This document shows, piece by piece, positions 9,019 through 15,342 of a stretch of DNA of 36,155 nucleotides. This stretch comes from an uncultured Lachnospiraceae bacterium (GTDB lineage Bacteria > Bacillota > Clostridia > Lachnospirales > Lachnospiraceae). A program made the translations under genes and the position numbers. The DNA lies in assembly GCA_944381505.1 (NCBI GenBank), contig CALWLK010000048.1, positions 1 through 36,155 of the forward strand, written 5' to 3'. The stretch's first letter is position 1, and every line of letters starts with the position of its first letter. The notes below the pieces were generated by a model. It was not told the origin of the DNA, did no database searches, and was given only the letters and a program-made list of their open reading frames with translations.

Positions 9019-9063
9019 TGACAAAATGCCGCGTGACAAAATGACAAGACACCTTGACAAAAT
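9019..9063 (+). repeat. Three TGACAAAAT repeats upstream of the rplM promoter
   Basis: TGACAAAAT occurs at 9019-9027, 9034-9042 and 9055-9063, within 60 bases upstream of the -35 box at 9076. The first two share a longer core, CGTGACAAAATG. They may be binding sites for a regulator or duplicated -35-like elements; no protein can be named. Confidence 0.5.
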
Positions 9064-9075
9064 ATTTTTTACTGC

Positions 9076-9104
9076 TTGACATAGCCCGCTGAGTACAATA
9101 TAAT
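9076..9104 (+). promoter_or_regulatory. Consensus promoter of the rplM-rpsI operon
   Basis: A perfect TTGACA at 9076-9081 and a perfect TATAAT at 9099-9104, exactly 17 bases apart. The expected transcription start is near 9111, giving a leader of about 97 bases. This strength suits a ribosomal protein operon. Confidence 0.92.
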
Positions 9105-9110
9105 AAATAG

Positions 9111-9203
9111 GCTGTTTGAGAAAAATAGCGTTTTTTTAAGTATGATAAATGCCAATCCACAGCCCCGGATGAAGCATTTGAATGAAAATTTAATCAGGAG
9201 GTT
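9111..9203 (+). promoter_or_regulatory. Structured leader of rplM-rpsI, possible L13 autoregulation element
   Basis: From the predicted transcript start, GCTGTTT (9111-9117) pairs with AAATAGC (9123-9129) and is followed by seven T residues (9131-9137), resembling a small terminator. Further on, AAATGC (9147-9152) pairs with GCATTT (9174-9179) around a loop containing AGCCCCGGATGA. Firmicute rplM genes are known to carry an L13-binding leader; whether this matches that family is my inference. Confidence 0.5.
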
Positions 9204-9207
9204 TACC

Positions 9208-9636
9208 ATGAGTACATTTATGGCAACACCGTCAACTATCGAGAGAAAATGGTATGTTGTTGACGCGGAAGGTCAGACACTGGGACGCCTTGCTTCAGAA
9301 GTGGCTAAGGTGTTGAGAGGAAAGCATAAACCCACATACACTCCCCATATGGATTGCGGAGACTATGTGATCGTAGTTAATGCCGAGAAGTTTAAGGTTA
9401 CAGGAAAGAAGCTGGATCAGAAGACTTACTTCAGCCACTCTGAGTACGTAGGCGGCGTTAAGGAGCCCACTCTTCGCGAGATGCTTCAGAAGAAGCCTGA
9501 GAGAGTTATAGAGTTAGCTGTCAAGGGTATGCTTCCCAAGGGAGCTCTCGGAAACGCAATGTACAGAAAGCTTTTCGTATATGCGGGACCTAACCACAAT
9601 CATCAGGCACAGAAGCCCGAAGAATTGAAGTTCTAA
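9208..9636 (+). CDS. rplM: 50S ribosomal protein L13
   Basis: L13 is an early assembly protein of the 50S subunit. The start is the ATG at 9208, six bases after a perfect AGGAGG, giving 142 residues beginning [20 protein letters not shown], the usual Firmicute length and N-terminus. An open frame extends upstream to 9142, but those 22 residues are not part of the family and fall in the leader. The conserved [17 protein letters not shown] and [10 protein letters not shown] segments are present. It is followed 18 bases later by rpsI. Confidence 0.97.
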   Translation: MSTFMATPSTIERKWYVVDAEGQTLGRLASEVAKVLRGKHKPTYTPHMDCGDYVIVVNAEKFKVTGKKLDQKTYFSHSEYVGGVKEPTLREMLQKKPERVIELAVKGMLPKGALGNAMYRKLFVYAGPNHNHQAQKPEELKF

Positions 9637-9654
9637 TGGAGGGGAGGAGAGAAA

Positions 9655-10050
9655 ATGGCTAACGCGGCAAGATATTACGGAACCGGCAGAAGAAAGAAAT
9701 CTGTTGCAAGAGTATATGTTACACCCGGAACAGGTGTCATAACCATCAATAAGAAAAATATAGACGAGTATTTCGGTCTTGAGACCCTCAAGGTCATTGT
9801 TCGTCAGCCCTTCGCGGCTACAGGCACAGAGGGAAAGTTTGACGTGCTTGTAAACGTTCACGGCGGCGGATTCACAGGCCAGGCAGGAGCTATAAGACAC
9901 GGAATCTCAAGAGCACTCCTTCAGGCTGACAGCGAGTACAGACCCGCTCTCAAGAAGGAAGGCTACCTCACAAGAGATCCTCGTATGAAGGAGCGTAAGA
10001 AATACGGACTCAAGAAGGCTCGTAAGGCTCCTCAGTTCTCAAAGAGATAA
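9655..10050 (+). CDS. rpsI: 30S ribosomal protein S9
   Basis: S9 sits in the 30S head, and its C-terminal tail reaches the P-site tRNA. The 131-residue protein has the normal length, the N-terminal [14 protein letters not shown], the [15 protein letters not shown] segment and the invariant C-terminal SKR. A GGAGGGGAGGAG site precedes the ATG. It is co-transcribed with rplM, and an intrinsic terminator follows 52 bases after the stop. Confidence 0.98.
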   Translation: MANAARYYGTGRRKKSVARVYVTPGTGVITINKKNIDEYFGLETLKVIVRQPFAATGTEGKFDVLVNVHGGGFTGQAGAIRHGISRALLQADSEYRPALKKEGYLTRDPRMKERKKYGLKKARKAPQFSKR

Positions 10051-10101
10051 TCAGAGCGGATCGACCGGCTTCGAGAAAGACCGGCACATCAAAGTCAATT
10101 C

Positions 10102-10132
10102 AATCCCGGCGGCTTCGGCCACCGGGATTTTT
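10102..10132 (+). terminator. Intrinsic terminator after rpsI
   Basis: AATCCCGG and CCGGGATT flank a GGC-TTCG-GCC tip (one C-A mismatch), followed by a T run. The UUCG-capped GC-rich stem ends the rplM-rpsI transcript. Confidence 0.93.
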
Positions 10133-10144
10133 CAAAAGGCGACA

Positions 10145-10325
10145 TATCTGTAAATTCATAATAATCAAATCCCGCAGAAACTTAAAAAATTAATTGTCAC
10201 AGGAATTCATAATAATCGAATGTTACAGAAAGCCATAAAACCCAAATGTCACAGAAACTTATAATATTCTAAAGCTATAGAAACTCGTAATAAGCTGATT
10301 TCACAGTAATCTGATATCACAATTC
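10145..10325 (+). repeat. Degenerate 26-bp tandem array (about 7 units)
   Basis: Units of 25-27 bases start at about 10145, 10170, 10195, 10221, 10247, 10274 and 10299. The consensus is near TGTCACAGAAACTTATAATA plus six bases. The best-preserved neighbours begin TGTCACAG, TGTTACAG and TGTCACAG. No open reading frame is conserved. It is the first of three different arrays in the 905-base gap between rpsI and the next gene. Confidence 0.75.
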
Positions 10326-10425
10326 TATATCTCGATTCAGCCAATTTCACAATATTCACAATAAATGTTCCAAAATAATAATCCAAACAAATATATAAGT
10401 AAAGCCCGGCAGGCTTGGAGTAAAA

Positions 10426-10619
10426 TACCACTCAAATAATAGAACTCTCAGTTTGGACGGTATGATTTGACCGGAAAATACCGCTTAAATAACAAAATTT
10501 GAAGTTGGGAGGTACGATTATTAAGCAAAATACCATCTGTAAAATCGGAATATCAAATTGAGCGGTATAAGATACCGGAAAACTACCGTTAAAAACACAA
10601 AAATAGAATTTAAGCGGTA
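10426..10619 (+). repeat. Four 52-53-bp repeats, each an imperfect palindrome
   Basis: Palindromic cores lie at 10426-10462, 10479-10514, 10531-10567 and 10584-10619. Start-to-start distances are 53, 52 and 53. Each core opens with TACC and closes with GGTA; the consensus arms resemble TACCGCTTAAAT and ATTTAAGCGGTA. Cores of 36-37 bases alternate with 16-base spacers, which are themselves partly similar (ATT near the start, AAAA near the end). Confidence 0.75.
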
Positions 10620-10634
10620 GCATTGAACTTGTTT

Positions 10635-10769
10635 ATGCCTTGTTTGTACAGCTTAAATTAATAAAGGCATGTTACAGGCGGTATTATATCGCTCATATAT
10701 ACGGCCGAGAAAAGGATTAACAGATTCAGGGGGTAGTAGAGATATTTTTTCTACCGCTATATCCTGTAA
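10635..10769 (+). ncRNA. Candidate structured RNA: two adjacent hairpins with possible pseudoknot
   Basis: ATGCCTT (10635-10641) pairs with AAGGCAT (10664-10670). Two bases later TTACAGG (10672-10678) pairs with CCTGTAA (10763-10769), continued by CGGTA (10679-10683) with TACCG (10752-10756) past a six-base bulge. In the apical region GGTAG can alternatively pair with CTACC. ACGGCC (10701-10706) matches GGCCGT (10781-10786) in a pseudoknot order. No promoter or terminator is clear, so it could instead be DNA-level structure or chance. Confidence 0.35.
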
Positions 10770-10797
10770 AGGAGAATTCAGGCCGTAATCAGATACA

Positions 10798-10955
10798 CCC
10801 AAATATAGGAGTGAAATAAAAATGTAGAGATGCGACAAAATACAGAGGCGCAATAAAAGCGCAGAGATATGAAAAAACATGGATGCAATAAAAATACAAA
10901 AAAGCAGTAAAAATACAGAGGTAAAATAAATACAAATGCGGAGGTGCAATAAAAT
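10798..10955 (+). repeat. Degenerate ~19-bp array of ribosome-site-like units
   Basis: About eight imperfect units of 15-22 bases resemble TACAGAGGTGCAATAAAA. Examples are near 10814, 10840, 10917 and 10937. The last unit (GGAGGTGCAATAAAAT) supplies the Shine-Dalgarno site of the gene at 10956, so the gene's own translation signal is a member of the array. Confidence 0.65.
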
Positions 10956-11750
10956 ATGTACGGCTTGAGAGACCGGCTGTTGGAAGAACAGCGCAGGATG
11001 GAGACTATATTGAAAAAGGTACAGGAGAGGCTGAAGAACGCCCCTGATGGGAAGCTGCGTATATCCAAGTGCAAGAAATGGGTACAGTACTATTACAATA
11101 CAACCTCAGGAAAGAAAGGTGGAAGTTATATCTCTAAAGACAAGGGGGATATGATAAGCAGGCTTGCGCAGAAGGACTACGACGAAAAAGTAATGAAACT
11201 GGCTCAAAGGCGGCTGTCTCAGCTTAGAAGGTTGACCGGAGACTATGATGACAAGGAGGTTGAAAACATATTTTTAAACGAGCATATTGAGAGACAAAAG
11301 CTTATCTGTCCCGTTGAACCCACATGGGATATGAGACTGAAAGAATGGCTGTCCTGCGATTACAAAGGCAAAGAGTTTCGTGATGATACAGTTGTGATCC
11401 TGACTGACAGAGGGGAAAGGGTTAGATCGAAATCAGAAAAGATACTTGCGGATTGGTTCTATAGACACGGTATCCTATATAAATATGAATGTCCGTTGAA
11501 TTTGAAAGGATTCGGGCGGGTCTATCCGGATTTCACATTTCTTTCTCCGAAAACAAAAGAAGAAGTATATTGGGAGCACGACGGCAGAATGGATGATCCC
11601 ATATACGTGCAAAGCGCGGTTAAGAAAATACAAGCCTATATGGAAAACGATATATATCCCGGAGAGAGGCTGATACTTACTTTTGAGACGGAGAAGACTC
11701 TTTTGGATACGAGAATAATAGAAAAACTCGCGACAAAATATTTGCTGTGA
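10956..11750 (+). CDS. PD-(D/E)XK nuclease-like protein of unknown role
   Basis: A 264-residue protein. Residues about 1-115 are helical and charged (possible coiled coil at 5-30 and 65-100) with a basic patch GKKGG near 52-56. The C-terminal half resembles a PD-(D/E)XK nuclease core: E161 in RSKSE, D192 in YPDF, E207-x-D in WEHDGR, then K223/K224. The usual lysine of ExK is H208. I have seen similar YPDF...WEH proteins in Clostridia described only as hypothetical. It is more AT-rich than its neighbours and lies in an island with repeats and a broken gene, suggesting acquisition. It has no gene partner in an operon. DNA cleavage or repair is an inference. Confidence 0.7.
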   Translation: MYGLRDRLLEEQRRMETILKKVQERLKNAPDGKLRISKCKKWVQYYYNTTSGKKGGSYISKDKGDMISRLAQKDYDEKVMKLAQRRLSQLRRLTGDYDDKEVENIFLNEHIERQKLICPVEPTWDMRLKEWLSCDYKGKEFRDDTVVILTDRGERVRSKSEKILADWFYRHGILYKYECPLNLKGFGRVYPDFTFLSPKTKEEVYWEHDGRMDDPIYVQSAVKKIQAYMENDIYPGERLILTFETEKTLLDTRIIEKLATKYLL

Positions 11751-11805
11751 TTTTTGCCGGCAGGTAAGGAGAGAAAATATATGCTTTTATGATGATCATC
11801 TTTGC

Positions 11806-11834
11806 TTTCAGCTTGTATCACGGTGTGGTATAAT
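11806..11834 (+). promoter_or_regulatory. Extended -10 promoter upstream of the RhuM remnant
   Basis: TATAAT at 11829-11834 is preceded by TGG, giving an extended -10 box. A weak TTTCAG at 11806-11811 is spaced 17 bases away. It may be what remains of the promoter of the broken gene at 11926. Confidence 0.45.
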
Positions 11835-11925
11835 GTTTTTTAACTATTTGGATTTAAAGGTTAATAATAAAATTATCAATGATTAGTTTTATATAAATAT
11901 TGATATAACAAACGGAGGTAGTTGT

Positions 11926-12204
11926 ATGTCTGGCGCGTCACAGAGAGCGGAATTGTTTGGTTGTTCTACAGATAATATATCTTTGTATTAAAAAAATATT
12001 TCTTCCGAAGGAGAACCGGATAAAAATTCAGTTACCGAGAAAATCTCGTCAACTGCTTCAGATGGAAAAATTTATTTGATGCAATTTTACAATCCGGACG
12101 CAATTATTTCAGTCGGCTGTCGAGTGAATTCTCGGAAAGCTACCAAATTCAGAATATGGGCAACAGGTGTTTTAAAGGAATATATGGCAAAAGCTGAGGA
12201 CTGA
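11926..12204 (+). pseudogene. Remnant of a RhuM-family (virulence RhuM) protein gene
   Basis: After a good GGAGG site, an ATG opens a frame that reads RAELFGCSTDNISLY, hits an in-frame TAA at 11989-11991, then continues in the same frame with NSVTEKISSTASDGK, FYNPDAIISVGCRVNSRKAT and KFRIWATGVLKEYM before a TGA at 12202. These match the conserved N-terminal region of RhuM-family proteins (AELFG...NI, YNLDAIISVGYRVNS, TQFRIWAT-LKEY). Family members are around 300 residues or more, so the gene is also cut at the C-terminus and the first 20 or so residues are missing. RhuM is a conserved family of unclear function often found near mobile DNA. Confidence 0.8.
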
Positions 12205-12232
12205 AGGCAAAAGAGAAGATTGGAGTAAAAAT

Positions 12233-12766
12233 ATGGAAGAATACATCATAAACCGGAAAAATCGAGAAAAAACAGCTTTCCTAACACCCGACAAAAATTA
12301 TGCAGGGGAGCTCGCCGAGCTTGAAGCCCTATGCTTCCCGCCTAACGAGGCCTGCAGCCCCGGGATGGTGGAAAAAAGGCTTTGCGCCATGCCTGAGCTT
12401 TGGCTTTGCGCAGGAGTCGCCGAAAAAGGAAAAACAAAACCGATAGGTTTTATCTGCGGATATGCAAGCTCAAAAGAGCGCATATCAGACGAGATGTTTG
12501 AGGACACGGCGCTTTATGAGCCCTCGGGAGAGAATATAATGATACTCGGAGTTGAGGTCCATCCGGATTACAGGGGAAGAGGAATCGCAGGGGAACTCAT
12601 AAAGGAGTACAAGGCAAGGATGAAGAAAATGGGAAAAAAGAAGCTTGTGCTCACCTGCCATGACAGGCTTATAGGCTTTTATGAGCGCTTCGGATTTAAG
12701 GATATGGGACTTTCGGAATCAAAGTGGGGCGGAGAAGTCTGGTATGATATGGAATGTATATTATAA
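12233..12766 (+). CDS. GNAT-family N-acetyltransferase
   Basis: A 177-residue acetyl-CoA-dependent acyltransferase. Motif A is clear: VEVHPDYRGRGIAGELI (about 107-123) with the R-G-R-G-I-A pyrophosphate loop at 114-119. The C-terminal motif B is CHDRLIGFYERFGF (142-155), with a Tyr at 150 in the usual catalytic-tyrosine area. The early segment LEALCFPPNEACSP resembles the arylalkylamine-acetyltransferase-like branch. The amine substrate is unknown. A TTGGAG site precedes the ATG. The upstream neighbour is a dead gene, and downstream is a repeat array, so it may be a single-gene unit. Confidence 0.85.
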   Translation: MEEYIINRKNREKTAFLTPDKNYAGELAELEALCFPPNEACSPGMVEKRLCAMPELWLCAGVAEKGKTKPIGFICGYASSKERISDEMFEDTALYEPSGENIMILGVEVHPDYRGRGIAGELIKEYKARMKKMGKKKLVLTCHDRLIGFYERFGFKDMGLSESKWGGEVWYDMECIL

Positions 12767-12858
12767 CCGGATACTATCGGATCATAAAATTCTCGGTTTC
12801 ATGAGGTGCCGGGTGACTGTTTCTGTTGACACTTTGAAGGCTTGAGGGCAAAATAGTA

Positions 12859-13008
12859 TTTGCAGGTGTAACAGGCATTGCAGATATTGCAGGCATTGCA
12901 GATATTGCAAGCATTGCAGATATTGCAGGCATTATAGATATTGCAGGCATTATAGGTATTATACAGGTATTACAGGTGTTATAGTAGGCATTGCAGGCAT
13001 TACAGCGT
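12859..13008 (+). repeat. 9/18-bp microsatellite-like array upstream of the mini-thioredoxin gene
   Basis: Four 18-base units (GCATTGCAGATATTGCAG or near) occupy 12875-12892, 12893-12910, 12911-12928 and 12929-12946, flanked by more degenerate 9-base units (ATTACAG, ATTGCAG variants) on both sides. The array ends 10-15 bases before the AAAGGAG ribosome site of the gene at 13026. Open frames that cross it on the other strand owe their length to the repeat. Confidence 0.85.
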
Positions 13009-13025
13009 GAAAGGAGAAGATCCAT

Positions 13026-13286
13026 ATGAAAAAGGTCATAATGTTTTACATGGAGGGCTGCCCTCACTGTGCGAGAGCGCGGAAGATGGTTGAGGCTCTT
13101 AAACAGAAGCATCCTGAATATAGGGACGTGGAGATAGAGGAGACAGACGAGAACAAAAACTCCGATATGGCGTCTGAATATGATTATTACTATGTGCCCG
13201 CATACTTTGTGGATGGCAAGAAGCTCCATGAGGGAGTGCCGTCCTTCGAGGCCATCGAGTCGGTGCTCAAAGCAGCGATCGAATAA
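13026..13286 (+). CDS. Small thioredoxin/glutaredoxin-like protein
   Basis: An 86-residue cytoplasmic thioredoxin-fold protein with active site C12-P-H-C15 (MEGCPHCARA) and the cis-proline at V57-P58 before a beta strand, followed by a short helix with FEAIESVL. The size and CPHC motif fit the small thioredoxin-like proteins of anaerobes that exchange disulfides with glutaredoxin-type partners. There is no partner reductase nearby. AAAGGAG precedes the ATG. The gene follows the 9/18-bp array directly. Confidence 0.87.
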   Translation: MKKVIMFYMEGCPHCARARKMVEALKQKHPEYRDVEIEETDENKNSDMASEYDYYYVPAYFVDGKKLHEGVPSFEAIESVLKAAIE

Positions 13287-13409
13287 AGGCTTTGCCGGAT
13301 GATGATATTCATAAGAGACAAATATTTGAGATGAAATTTAATGAAAATATGCAGGAAAAATATAACAGATAAAATATAAGGGACAAAAATACAGTGAGAG
13401 GAAAAAATA

Positions 13410-13883
13410 ATGTCGGTAGAATCAGTCAGAAGATATCTTGATAAATTCGGATGGGGAGACAGGGTCATAGAGTTCGAAAAATCAAGCGCCACAGTCGCTG
13501 AAGCGGCAGTAGCCGCGGGAACCGAGCCGTGCAGGATAGCCAAGACCATGTCCTTCATCATATCAGGGGAGCCTGTGCTCATACTTCTTGCCGGGGACGT
13601 GAAGGTGGACAACCATAGGTTCAAGGAGACCTTTCACGAGAAGGCGAGGATGCCCAAGCCCGAGGAGCTTCCGGAGCTCATAGGACATCCCCAGGGAGGG
13701 GTGTGCCCCTTTGACATAAAGGAGGGGGTAAAGGTGTATCTGGATGAGTCCCTCAGGAGATTTGAGACGGTATTTCCTGCGGCAGGAAGCGGCAATTCCG
13801 CCATAGAGCTGACGATACCCGAGCTTGAGAAGGCCTCCCGGGCGGAGGGCTGGGTCGAGGTATCAAAGCCCGTAGAGCAGTAA
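13410..13883 (+). CDS. YbaK/EbsC-family aminoacyl-tRNA deacylase
   Basis: A 157-residue protein of the family that hydrolyses mischarged aminoacyl-tRNAs (for example Cys-tRNA-Pro by YbaK, Ala-tRNA-Pro by ProX). The key lysine K45 lies in CRIAKTMSF, and the conserved loop IGHPQGGVCPFDI (91-103) is intact. The exact mischarged substrate cannot be read from sequence. It starts at an ATG preceded by GAGAGGA, after a 123-base AT-rich gap containing loose repeats of AAATAT and GGACAAA. A hairpin and the FMN enzyme gene follow. Confidence 0.9.
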   Translation: MSVESVRRYLDKFGWGDRVIEFEKSSATVAEAAVAAGTEPCRIAKTMSFIISGEPVLILLAGDVKVDNHRFKETFHEKARMPKPEELPELIGHPQGGVCPFDIKEGVKVYLDESLRRFETVFPAAGSGNSAIELTIPELEKASRAEGWVEVSKPVEQ

Positions 13884-13902
13884 ATGAGCAGTAGAGGAAC
13901 TT

Positions 13903-13928
13903 TTCCGAAAGCGCCTTAGCTTTCGGAA
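13903..13928 (+). other. Intercistronic hairpin without T tract
   Basis: TTCCGAAAGC (13903-13912) and GCTTTCGGAA (13919-13928) form a perfect 10-base-pair stem with loop GCCTTA. No T run follows on the + strand, so it is more likely an RNA-processing or stability element, or a weak terminator, than an intrinsic terminator. Confidence 0.6.
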
Positions 13929-13970
13929 TCGATCGGAATAAAAGGGTAAGCAAAGGAGAGGGTGATAAAA

Positions 13971-15014
13971 ATGACTTTTCAGGAAATTTTGGATAGCGCG
14001 AGGACCTGTCTCGGTCCCTACTGCAAGGGATGTCCCGTATGTAACGGAAGGGCGTGCAAAAATCAGATGCCCGGGCCCGGGGCCAAGGGAGTGGGAGACA
14101 CAGCCATAAGAAACTATGACAAGTGGCTTGAGGTGAGGGTAAACATGGATACCCTATGTCCAAACGGTGAGCCGGACACGAGCCTTGAGATCTTCGGCAG
14201 AAGCTTTAAATACCCCATATTTGCGGGACCTGTTGGGGCAGTAAACCTTCATTACGGGGACAAGTACAACGATATGGAGTACAATGACATCCTCGTTCCC
14301 GCCTGTGCAAAGGCGGGAATAGCCGCATTCACAGGGGACGGCACCGATCCGAAGGTCATGGAGGCCGCAACCGCCGCCATAAAAAAGGCGGGAGGTTTGG
14401 GTATACCCACTGTAAAGCCTTGGAATAAAGAGACCGTCGAGGAGAAGCTAAGGCTCGTTGAGGAGAGCGGAGCCTTTGCGGTGGCTATGGACGTGGACGC
14501 GGCAGGGCTTCCCTTCCTCAAAAATCTTACCCCGCCCGCGGGAAGAAAATCCACGGAGGAGCTTGCGGAGATAGTTGAGGGCTTCAGGAAAAAGAACATA
14601 CAATTTATAGTAAAGGGAATAATGACGGTGAAGGGGGCTCTCAAGGCGAAGGAGGCCGGAGCCGCGGCAATAATAGTCTCAAACCATGGAGGCAGGGTCC
14701 TTGACCAGTGCCCCGCCACAGCGGAGGTCCTCTGCGAGATAGCGAAGGCGGTAAAGGGAGACAAGGCCTCAAGTGACGGCATGAAGATCCTTGTGGACGG
14801 AGGCATACGCTCGGGCGTTGAGGTGTTCAAGGCTCTGGCAATGGGAGCGGACGCCGTTCTCATTGCAAGGCCCTATGTGACCGCTGTTTACGGCGGAGCC
14901 GAGGAGGGAGTCATCAGCTACACCGAGAAGCTGGGCGCGGAGCTCTCGGACACCATGGCAATGTGCGGGGCTTTAAGGCTTGACGAAATAAGCCGGGATA
15001 TGGTAAGACTATAG
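13971..15014 (+). CDS. FMN-dependent alpha-hydroxy-acid dehydrogenase-like protein with Cys-rich N-terminus
   Basis: A 347-residue member of the glycolate/lactate oxidase family, which oxidises 2-hydroxy acids through FMN. The barrel shows AGPVGAVN near 85, K215 in IVKGIMT, the catalytic base H239 in SNHGGR (237-242) and the substrate arginine R280 in DGGIRSG. Before the barrel, cysteines 13, 18, 21, 24 and 29 form a motif like an iron-sulfur or zinc site, unlike classical members. The ATG at 13971 is preferred over an in-frame GTG at 13962 because it sits 12 bases after AGGAG. In an anaerobe it probably passes electrons to another acceptor rather than oxygen. The substrate is unknown. Confidence 0.85.
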   Translation: MTFQEILDSARTCLGPYCKGCPVCNGRACKNQMPGPGAKGVGDTAIRNYDKWLEVRVNMDTLCPNGEPDTSLEIFGRSFKYPIFAGPVGAVNLHYGDKYNDMEYNDILVPACAKAGIAAFTGDGTDPKVMEAATAAIKKAGGLGIPTVKPWNKETVEEKLRLVEESGAFAVAMDVDAAGLPFLKNLTPPAGRKSTEELAEIVEGFRKKNIQFIVKGIMTVKGALKAKEAGAAAIIVSNHGGRVLDQCPATAEVLCEIAKAVKGDKASSDGMKILVDGGIRSGVEVFKALAMGADAVLIARPYVTAVYGGAEEGVISYTEKLGAELSDTMAMCGALRLDEISRDMVRL

Positions 15015-15241
15015 AGGTGATTCGGGGCTCGGGCTCTGTCAGCGCTGAAAATGTGAGGGCCCGGATCAAAACCGGCTTTGCCTCATACAAAGTCTGGTTT
15101 ACACAAATTAACACAAAAACAGACTTAAGGATCTGAATACCTGATGAGAATCGGTAAAAAGCTGCGAAAGCCCGAGACACACGGGACACAAACAGACGAA
15201 ATTACAAAAATCACAGCGAAATACATGGAAATTGCAGACAG
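15015..15241 (+). other. Gene-free stretch after the FMN enzyme, with loose A-rich repeats
   Basis: No coding frame is supported here. From about 15180 to 15241 there are two or three loose 21-base units of the form CACA-GACGAAATTACAAAAAT, like the degenerate arrays elsewhere in this window. The rest is unremarkable up to the terminator at 15242. Confidence 0.4.
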
Positions 15242-15269
15242 AGGAAGCCTTTAAAACGGCTTCCTTTTT
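15242..15269 (+). terminator. Intrinsic terminator
   Basis: AGGAAGCC (15242-15249) and GGCTTCCT (15258-15265) form an 8-base-pair stem with an 8-base loop, followed by TTTTCTTT. It lies 228 bases after the FMN enzyme stop and before the double-cubane reductase operon. Confidence 0.88.
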
Positions 15270-15342
15270 CTTTACAAAAAATTACAAATCATAGGCTGAG
15301 AAAGCTTAAAAATAAATATAGAAACAACGGAGGATAAAAAAG

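Noticed and set aside
9142..9207. Longer N-terminus for L13
   Set aside because: The extra 22 residues are not found in L13, and the perfect AGGAGG lies before the ATG at 9208.
10426..10619. CRISPR-like spacing of 36-37-base repeats with 16-base spacers
   Set aside because: The repeats differ too much from one another, the spacers are short and partly alike, and no cas gene is in the window.
12774..13229. Minus-strand frame of 151 residues with ISAMPA-type repeats
   Set aside because: The repeat residues come from the 9/18-bp DNA array, and the frame overlaps the real mini-thioredoxin gene.
13903..13928. Intrinsic terminator after the YbaK-type gene
   Set aside because: The stem is perfect but is followed by TCGATCGG rather than a T run, so it is listed as a hairpin only.
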